From positions 1-16,699 of the forward strand of contig CABUAT010000040.1 in NCBI GenBank assembly GCA_902489665.1: a DNA stretch of 16,699 nucleotides, read 5' to 3'. The position numbers and the translations under genes are program-made. The number at the start of each line of letters is the position of its first letter. Position 1 is the stretch's first letter. The notes under the pieces were generated by a model that was not told where the DNA came from, made no database searches, and saw only the letters and a program-made list of their open reading frames with translations. This DNA is from an uncultured Collinsella sp. GTDB lineage: Bacteria > Actinomycetota > Coriobacteriia > Coriobacteriales > Coriobacteriaceae. Positions 12,916 to 16,699 of this stretch are shown here, one piece after another.

Positions 12916-14454
12916 CTATTCCGCATCGACCACGCGGAGCAGATATGCCACGCGCGTTGCGGCCGTGCACTTAAAACGCTCGTCCGCGCGAACTCCGGCG
13001 ACCCACACCACGGCACCCCCCGGCGCCGTCCTCACCATGGGCACGCCGGCGCGCTCGGAAACGGGAATGCGAGCCTCACCTAGCAAGTCGGATACTTTCT
13101 TGCTTCGGCCACTCATCCCTAACGGGCACATCACGTCTCCCGGTGCGGGACCGTCCACCCACAGGCGCGCCAATCGCGCCTCGACAGGGATCTCGCCACG
13201 CGAGCCCGCCAGGATCCGCTCACTATCGCTGTCGGCAAAACCCAAGGCAGCCGCGTCTACCAAAGCTGTCACTTCCCCGGCGGCCGCAAGCTCACGGGCG
13301 CGGCGCACGATATCGCATCCCGGCTCAACGGCCATCGGCTCTGTGACCAGCATACGTCCCCCGCCCAACGGCAAACGACCGGGTACGGTAACCCAGTCCG
13401 CGACCAGGCCCTCGCGAGCCACCGGGGCCTTAAACGCCAGCATGCCAAACTCAACGCGCGCGTCAATTCCCGCCGGAAGCGTGACCGAGCCGGCACCCTC
13501 GGCAACGCAGGAAAGGACTCGCTCAACATGCCGCATCTCGGGACGAGCGTCCGGATCGATGCGCTTAATCGCCAGTCGCACGATGCGCCGCGCGATTACC
13601 ACCTCGGCCGCAGCAAGGCGCCTGGCATCGAGCACCAGCGCACCCGCTGCCTCTTTGCGCAAACAGCTTCGAAACGCCTGTGCCGACAGCTGGGATAGAA
13701 ACGCATCTTCATCACCCAAGATCTCACAGGCGGCGCCAATCGTCTTGCACACGCTCGCATTACGCTGCGCCACCACCGGCATCACTCGATGGCGCACGTA
13801 GTTTCGCAGATACGAGATATCCTCATTGCTCTCGTCTTCACGCCACGGCTGACCATGTACCTGTAGATAGCCCACGAGCTCGCCATGAGTTAGGTCGAGC
13901 AAGGGACGCACCACGATATTCCTCCGGCGAGGAATGCTCGATAGACCAGCGGGCCCCGAACCCTTAATCGCGTTCATCAAAAACGTTTCCGCGCGATCCG
14001 AAGACGTGTGCGCGGTGCAGATACGAGCCGCCGTTCGCGGTGCCCCCGTCTGGGCGCAGAGTTCGCGAACATACCTCCGCGCCGCGGCATAGCGCACCTC
14101 GCGGGCCGCGGCCTCAATATTGCCCGACTCCCCATCAAAATAAGCGTGCTCCACACACAGCGGTAAACCATATTGCGCGCAGAGCTCACGCACAAAGGCC
14201 TCATCGCCATCGGACGCCTTGCCGCGCAGATGATGGTTTACATGCAGCACATGCAGGCGCTCGCGAGCAATGGGGGCAGCACCGCGTCCGTCTTGGATAT
14301 CCAGCTTTGATGTGCACGCCATAAGAAGCAGTGCCGTCGAGTCCGCGCCGCCTGATACCATGAGCACGACAGGAGCTGCCTGCTGCCTCGTCCGGGTCTC
14401 ATCGACTGCCCCAGGCACGGCATGGTGTCCGTAATGCTGTGATACCGTTGGCAT
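12916..14454 (-). CDS. tilS: tRNA(Ile)-lysidine synthase
   Basis: 512 aa. It attaches lysine to C34 of the CAU-anticodon tRNA-Ile so that AUA is read as isoleucine; an essential ATP-pyrophosphatase (PP-loop) enzyme. The PP-loop SGGADS (34-39), HVNHHLRG (71-78), GSGPAGLSSIP (165-175), RPLL (183-186), DESN (207-210) and RNYVRHRVMP (217-226) are all typical. The segment that usually reads AHHxDDQAET is AHTSSDRAET (148-157), a partial departure. The C-terminal portion (about 390-512) fits the substrate-binding domains. Start 14454 follows an excellent AAAGGAGG. It is the first gene of the tilS-hpt-ftsH cluster and is divergent from the MBL-fold gene only 48 bases away. Confidence 0.95.
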   Translation of the reverse strand: MPTVSQHYGHHAVPGAVDETRTRQQAAPVVLMVSGGADSTALLLMACTSKLDIQDGRGAAPIARERLHVLHVNHHLRGKASDGDEAFVRELCAQYGLPLCVEHAYFDGESGNIEAAAREVRYAAARRYVRELCAQTGAPRTAARICTAHTSSDRAETFLMNAIKGSGPAGLSSIPRRRNIVVRPLLDLTHGELVGYLQVHGQPWREDESNEDISYLRNYVRHRVMPVVAQRNASVCKTIGAACEILGDEDAFLSQLSAQAFRSCLRKEAAGALVLDARRLAAAEVVIARRIVRLAIKRIDPDARPEMRHVERVLSCVAEGAGSVTLPAGIDARVEFGMLAFKAPVAREGLVADWVTVPGRLPLGGGRMLVTEPMAVEPGCDIVRRARELAAAGEVTALVDAAALGFADSDSERILAGSRGEIPVEARLARLWVDGPAPGDVMCPLGMSGRSKKVSDLLGEARIPVSERAGVPMVRTAPGGAVVWVAGVRADERFKCTAATRVAYLLRVVDAE

Positions 14455-14482
14455 TCGCTTCCTCCTTTATTCGTCCGCACCC

Positions 14483-14488
14483 ATTGTA
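14483..14488 (-). promoter_or_regulatory. Candidate -10 box (TACAAT) for tilS
   Basis: TACAAT on the minus strand, 28 bases before the tilS start. The best -35 candidate, AAGACA, lies only 15 bases away inside the divergent gene's first codons. The 48-base intergenic space means the two promoters must overlap neighbouring coding sequence. Confidence 0.45.
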
Positions 14489-14502
14489 TCCTTTGGAATC
14501 TT

Positions 14503-15312
14503 ATGTCTTGCCTGCACCTTCATATCCTCGGCAGTGGCTCTAAAGGCAACTGCGCACTCATCGAGGGCCCGCAGGGGCTCATTATGGTCGATGACGGACT
14601 GTCTCGCCGCGAGACATTAAAGCGCATGGCAGAACTGGGACTCTCGGCAGACAACGTCTCGGCTCTTCTCATTACTCATGAGCATAGCGATCACATCAAG
14701 GGCCTCGATGTCTGGTGCAAGCACTGGCACGGCCCCCTCTTTGCCAGCAGGGGCACTCTTTCGAGCAAAGAAAATCTTTCGCATCTGCCTGTCGAGGAAT
14801 TCGATCCCGGTGACACCCTATCCATTGCCGGCATCCACGTGCAAACCTACTCAACGTCACACGATGTCATCAATCCAGTCGGCTATCGATTCGACACCCT
14901 CGATGATTCCATCGGCTTTGCCACCGACACCGGAGAGCTATCGAGCCAAGCCATAAACACCCTCGAAGATTGTCGAGTCCTCGCACTCGAAAGCAACCAC
15001 GATGTGACCATGCTGCGCGAGGGAGAATATCCCCGCTTTCTTCAGGAGCGCATCCTGTCTGCAAGGGGACACCTCTCCAATGGCCAAGCCGCCGAAGCCG
15101 CGCGCGAACTTGTTACCGATCGCACCGAACAGCTCATTGCCATGCATATCAGCCAAGATAACAATCGTCCGAGCCTTACCGTCAAAAGCTATGCCGAAGC
15201 TCTGGCCGCAACCCTGGATGACGAGGTCGGCAGCTCCGCAACCCTTCTCCAAGGATCGCGAAAACTCTCGATACGCCCCGCAAGCCAGCATCGGCCAGCA
15301 ACCATTCAATAG
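14503..15312 (+). CDS. MBL-fold metallohydrolase, YycJ/WalJ type
   Basis: 269 aa. Metallo-beta-lactamase-fold hydrolase with metal motif THEHSDH (58-64), H120 in STSHD, D142 in ATDTGE, and ESNHD (163-167) followed by GHLSN (189-193). This pattern, together with the opening LGSGSKGNCALIE (9-21), is that of the YycJ/WalJ group, suspected to be exo-nucleases acting on DNA. In Firmicutes the gene usually follows walK/walR genes; here none is adjacent, so a link to cell-wall signalling should not be assumed. ATG 14503 is chosen by family N-terminus; only a weak GGA precedes it. The C-terminal 15 residues are unstructured-looking. It ends at a strong shared terminator. Confidence 0.87.
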   Translation: MSCLHLHILGSGSKGNCALIEGPQGLIMVDDGLSRRETLKRMAELGLSADNVSALLITHEHSDHIKGLDVWCKHWHGPLFASRGTLSSKENLSHLPVEEFDPGDTLSIAGIHVQTYSTSHDVINPVGYRFDTLDDSIGFATDTGELSSQAINTLEDCRVLALESNHDVTMLREGEYPRFLQERILSARGHLSNGQAAEAARELVTDRTEQLIAMHISQDNNRPSLTVKSYAEALAATLDDEVGSSATLLQGSRKLSIRPASQHRPATIQ

Positions 15313-15320
15313 ACTGTCCT

Positions 15321-15371
15321 AGACAGCAAAAGGGGCCGAGAATCGCTTCCCAGCCCCTTTTGCTGTCTTTT
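15321..15371. terminator. Strong bidirectional terminator, 16-bp stem
   Basis: AGACAGCAAAAGGGGC (15321-15336) and its exact complement (15353-15368) flank a 16-base loop and are followed by a T run on the plus strand. It separates the converging MBL-fold and sHSP genes. The A/T blocks inside the stem also give T-rich sequence on the minus strand. Confidence 0.88.
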
Positions 15372-15394
15372 AATAGCGCAGAACACCAACGAAG

Positions 15395-15826
15395 TTAGTC
15401 GATGGAGATCTTCGTAACGTTCTTCTTCTCGACGATCTTGGGGACCGTAACGGTCAGGATGCCGTCAGCGTACTTAGCCGAGAGGCCCTCGCTCGAAGCG
15501 TCCTTTAGATACACGCCACGCGTCGCGCTGTACGAGCTGAACTCCTTCTGCAGGAAGTTCTTGCCCTCGTTCTCCTCGTCTTCCTCGACATTCACGCTAA
15601 TGGACAGACGACCCTCGTTAAGCTCGACATCGATATCGTCCTTGGCGACGCCGGTCAGATAAGCCTTGACCTCATAGCCGTCGCCCTTATCCTCAACGTC
15701 AACGGGAAACGCCTTGGAAGTAATCGAGTTGTTTGCAAGGTCAGTCATATCATCAAACAGATCGAACAGCGAGCTAGCAGAAGGACGAACGCCAAAAACC
15801 GAACGATAAGGAACCATGCTTGCCAT
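15395..15826 (-). CDS. Small heat-shock protein, Hsp20/alpha-crystallin family
   Basis: 143 aa ATP-independent holdase chaperone. The alpha-crystallin domain spans about 40-132, with VEDKGDGYEVKAYLTGVAKDDIDVELNEG beginning at residue 44 and the A-x(3)-GxLxxxxP consensus as AKYADGILTVTVPK (117-130). The C-terminal IxI motif that docks neighbouring dimers is I140-S-I142. The short N-terminal arm has the usual LFDLFDDM. Start 15826 is chosen because AAGGAG lies 8 bases upstream; the frame is open 11 codons further, but those would overlap the ribosome site. The upstream region is AT-rich with inverted TTGACT repeats. No CIRCE element and no clear HspR-type HAIR site is seen. Confidence 0.93.
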   Translation of the reverse strand: MASMVPYRSVFGVRPSASSLFDLFDDMTDLANNSITSKAFPVDVEDKGDGYEVKAYLTGVAKDDIDVELNEGRLSISVNVEEDEENEGKNFLQKEFSSYSATRGVYLKDASSEGLSAKYADGILTVTVPKIVEKKNVTKISID

Positions 15827-15890
15827 GTTTACCACTCCTTTTAAGGACTGCCGAGTCATCTTCTAGGTGACTGGGACTTCTTTTGACGCT

Positions 15891-15981
15891 CATATATATG
15901 CCCACACAGTGCTTATATATACATTGACTATAAAGTTTTTTGAGTCAAGTACTATAAGCATATCTAAGTGTAATTGACTCA
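15891..15981. promoter_or_regulatory. AT-rich sHSP upstream region with repeated TTGACT half-sites
   Basis: TTGACT occurs at 15924-15929, as its complement AGTCAA at 15943-15948, and as TTGACTCA at 15974-15981. TGAGTCAA (15941-15948) and TTGACTCA (15974-15981) are exact inverted repeats 25 bases apart. Palindromic CATATATATG (15891-15900) and a TATATATA stretch (15914-15921) lie nearer the gene. On the minus strand TTGACT could be a -35, but its spacing to the TATATA stretch is too long (21) for a standard promoter. The exact promoter is not resolved. Confidence 0.4.
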
Positions 15982-15998
15982 GGTTTTAGTAAGGTTAA

Positions 15999-16011
15999 GG
16001 TTCTTTGAACC
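15999..16011. promoter_or_regulatory. Short dyad GGTTC-TTT-GAACC
   Basis: Perfect 5-bp inverted repeat in the gap between the sHSP gene and the 155-aa gene. TTGAAC (16006-16011) could also be a -35 with TATGTT (16030-16035) as -10, spacer 18, for the plus-strand gene. Both boxes are 4/6 matches. Confidence 0.3.
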
Positions 16012-16062
16012 AGAGCTTAAATAACAAGTATGTTCACAGCTACAAATAGCAAGGGGCTTACA

Positions 16063-16095
16063 ATGAGCGCGTACACGTTGTTGGTAACGAGCTAA
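16063..16095 (+). CDS. Possible 10-codon leader ORF (MSAYTLLVTS)
   Basis: ATG 16063 is preceded by AAGGGG six bases upstream and runs ten codons to a TAA at 16093-16095. That TAA is part of TAAAGGG, the ribosome site of the 155-aa gene. The arrangement suggests translational coupling or a leader peptide. The same ATG overlaps a TACAAT hexamer (16059-16064) that could be a -10 box; if that is the true promoter, the short frame is not translated. No homology can be claimed. Confidence 0.3.
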   Translation: MSAYTLLVTS

Positions 16096-16103
16096 AGGGC
16101 ATC

Positions 16104-16571
16104 ATGGACGACCAAAACCAGAACAAAATGTTTATGCCGACGCAGGGGGAAGATACTTCCACGCAGCCGCCGCGGTTCCATCGCCCCCACATCTCGCAAG
16201 AGCCCATTAATGATCCGGAGCCCGAGTATGTGACGAGAAATCGATATCAAACGCTCGAGGATGCCCAAACGGGACGTAAACATATGGGCGTCGCCTCGGG
16301 AGACCCTGTATATCTGAAAGACGCACCATTATCTAAAAACAGCGCAGCTAGTGATGAGCCGATGAAAGCATCCGCCACTCATCGACAAAGAGGTCCTCGA
16401 CCAAAGCAAACCTTGACGCATTCGGCTCGCTATCTCGAAACGCCAAAACAGGGAAAATCAATCTTCGTTTCGACAAGTAAACGACGCAAGCAGCATCGAC
16501 TGACAATCCTGCTTTTGATCATTGCGGTCATAGCAGTTGCCCTTGTTATTCGATTTATTTTCTTTAAATAA
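16104..16571 (+). CDS. Unrecognised 155-aa protein with a single C-terminal membrane segment
   Basis: I do not recognise a family. The first 125 or so residues are hydrophilic, rich in Gln, Pro, Asp, Thr and Arg, without Cys, and look disordered. A basic patch SKRRKQHR (125-132) precedes one strongly hydrophobic helix (133-153), and only two or three residues follow it. This topology is tail-anchored, with the N-terminal part in the cytoplasm by the positive-inside rule (inference). ATG 16104 has AAAGGG at 16094-16099. Base composition is AT-richer than the flanking core genes, as in the whole 15.8-16.6 kb stretch. The next hairpins (16603-16625 and 16640-16667) may end its transcript. Function unknown. 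Confidence 0.7.
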   Translation: MDDQNQNKMFMPTQGEDTSTQPPRFHRPHISQEPINDPEPEYVTRNRYQTLEDAQTGRKHMGVASGDPVYLKDAPLSKNSAASDEPMKASATHRQRGPRPKQTLTHSARYLETPKQGKSIFVSTSKRRKQHRLTILLLIIAVIAVALVIRFIFFK

Positions 16572-16602
16572 AAGCTCAATACCAAAAACGATAAGATCGT
16601 CT

Positions 16603-16625
16603 GGTGTAAATGAGTCATTTACGCC
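16603..16625. repeat. Dyad centred on TGAGTCA
   Basis: GTAAATGA-G-TCATTTAC (16606-16622) is a perfect inverted repeat, extended to 16603-16625 with one G-T pair. It lies 31 bases after the 155-aa gene and lacks a T run, so it may be an operator-like site rather than a terminator. Its TGAGTCA centre also occurs in the sHSP upstream region. Confidence 0.5.
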
Positions 16626-16635
16626 CGGTAAACGC

Positions 16636-16667
16636 AAAAAAGGGGGAGGCCGCGAGGCCTCCCCCTT
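16636..16667 (-). terminator. Strong terminator for a minus-strand gene entering from the right
   Basis: AAGGGGGAGGCC (16640-16651) pairs exactly with GGCCTCCCCCTT (16656-16667). On the minus strand the loop is TCGC and the stem runs into six T. On the plus strand the loop is GCGA but only two T follow, so it mainly serves the minus strand, with possible use by the 155-aa gene. Confidence 0.85.
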
Positions 16668-16673
16668 CCAAGT

Positions 16674-16699
16674 TCAAGCGTACGGCTCGGTGCCGTCCA
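16674..16699 (-). CDS. Probable 3' end of a minus-strand gene (partial)
   Basis: Reading the minus strand from the window edge gives ...DGTEPYA then TGA at 16676-16674, directly before a strong minus-strand terminator. That placement makes a genuine gene end likely, but only seven full codons are inside the window and the product cannot be identified. Confidence 0.4.

Noticed and set aside
15924..15981. HspR HAIR or CIRCE element upstream of the sHSP gene
   Set aside because: Neither the CTTGAGT-N7-ACTCAAG nor the TTAGCACTC-N9-GAGTGCTAA pattern is present; only TTGACT-type half-sites with other spacing.

Overview
The window looks like chromosomal DNA from a high-GC Gram-positive of the Coriobacteriia (Collinsella-like). 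This is inferred from composition, strong C/G-ending codon bias, the tilS-hpt-ftsH cluster and an actinobacterial-type second EF-G. No phage, plasmid, CRISPR, rRNA or tRNA gene is visible. Most of it is ordinary core genome; the unusual material lies between the genes.

Layout from left to right. A secreted or membrane-anchored DNA-entry-type nuclease (100-1086, +) converges on an EF-G-like translation factor (1217-3292, -) whose GTPase motifs are degenerate. A three-gene polar amino acid ABC transporter operon follows on the minus strand: Tat/lipoprotein binding protein 5873-5013, permease 5013-4360, ATPase 4367-3603. The genes overlap at their stop/start codons and the operon ends at a strong terminator. 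Its promoter carries a perfect 20-bp dyad plus a degenerate second copy. Between this promoter and the divergent RlmD-type rRNA methyltransferase (6213-7658, +) sits a 137-bp element: perfect 34-bp inverted repeats around an inner hairpin. Next come a PHP-domain phosphoesterase (8558-7737, -) and a PLP aminotransferase (9908-8724, -). Upstream of the aminotransferase is a second near-perfect hairpin, about 60 bp and REP-like.

The core cluster tilS (14454-12916, -), hpt (12768-12220, -), ftsH (12218-10080, -) follows. hpt and ftsH are separated by one base. A 31-bp dyad lies between tilS and hpt, just upstream of a candidate -10 box. Divergent from tilS, only 48 bp away, is a YycJ/WalJ-type metallo-beta-lactamase-fold hydrolase (14503-15312, +). 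It converges on a small heat-shock protein (15826-15395, -) across a 16-bp-stem bidirectional terminator.

The right end (about 15830-16640) is AT-richer. It holds the sHSP promoter region with TGA(G/C)TCA repeats, a possible 10-codon leader ORF, and an unrecognised 155-aa protein with a single C-terminal membrane segment (16104-16571, +). The window closes with a terminator and the last codons of a minus-strand gene entering from the right.

Functionally the genes cover translation and RNA modification (EF-G-like, RlmD-like, TilS), purine salvage (Hpt), proteostasis (FtsH, sHSP), amino acid uptake and metabolism (ABC transporter, aminotransferase), and an extracellular nuclease. Candidate promoters often share a TACAAT -10 hexamer with weak -35 boxes.
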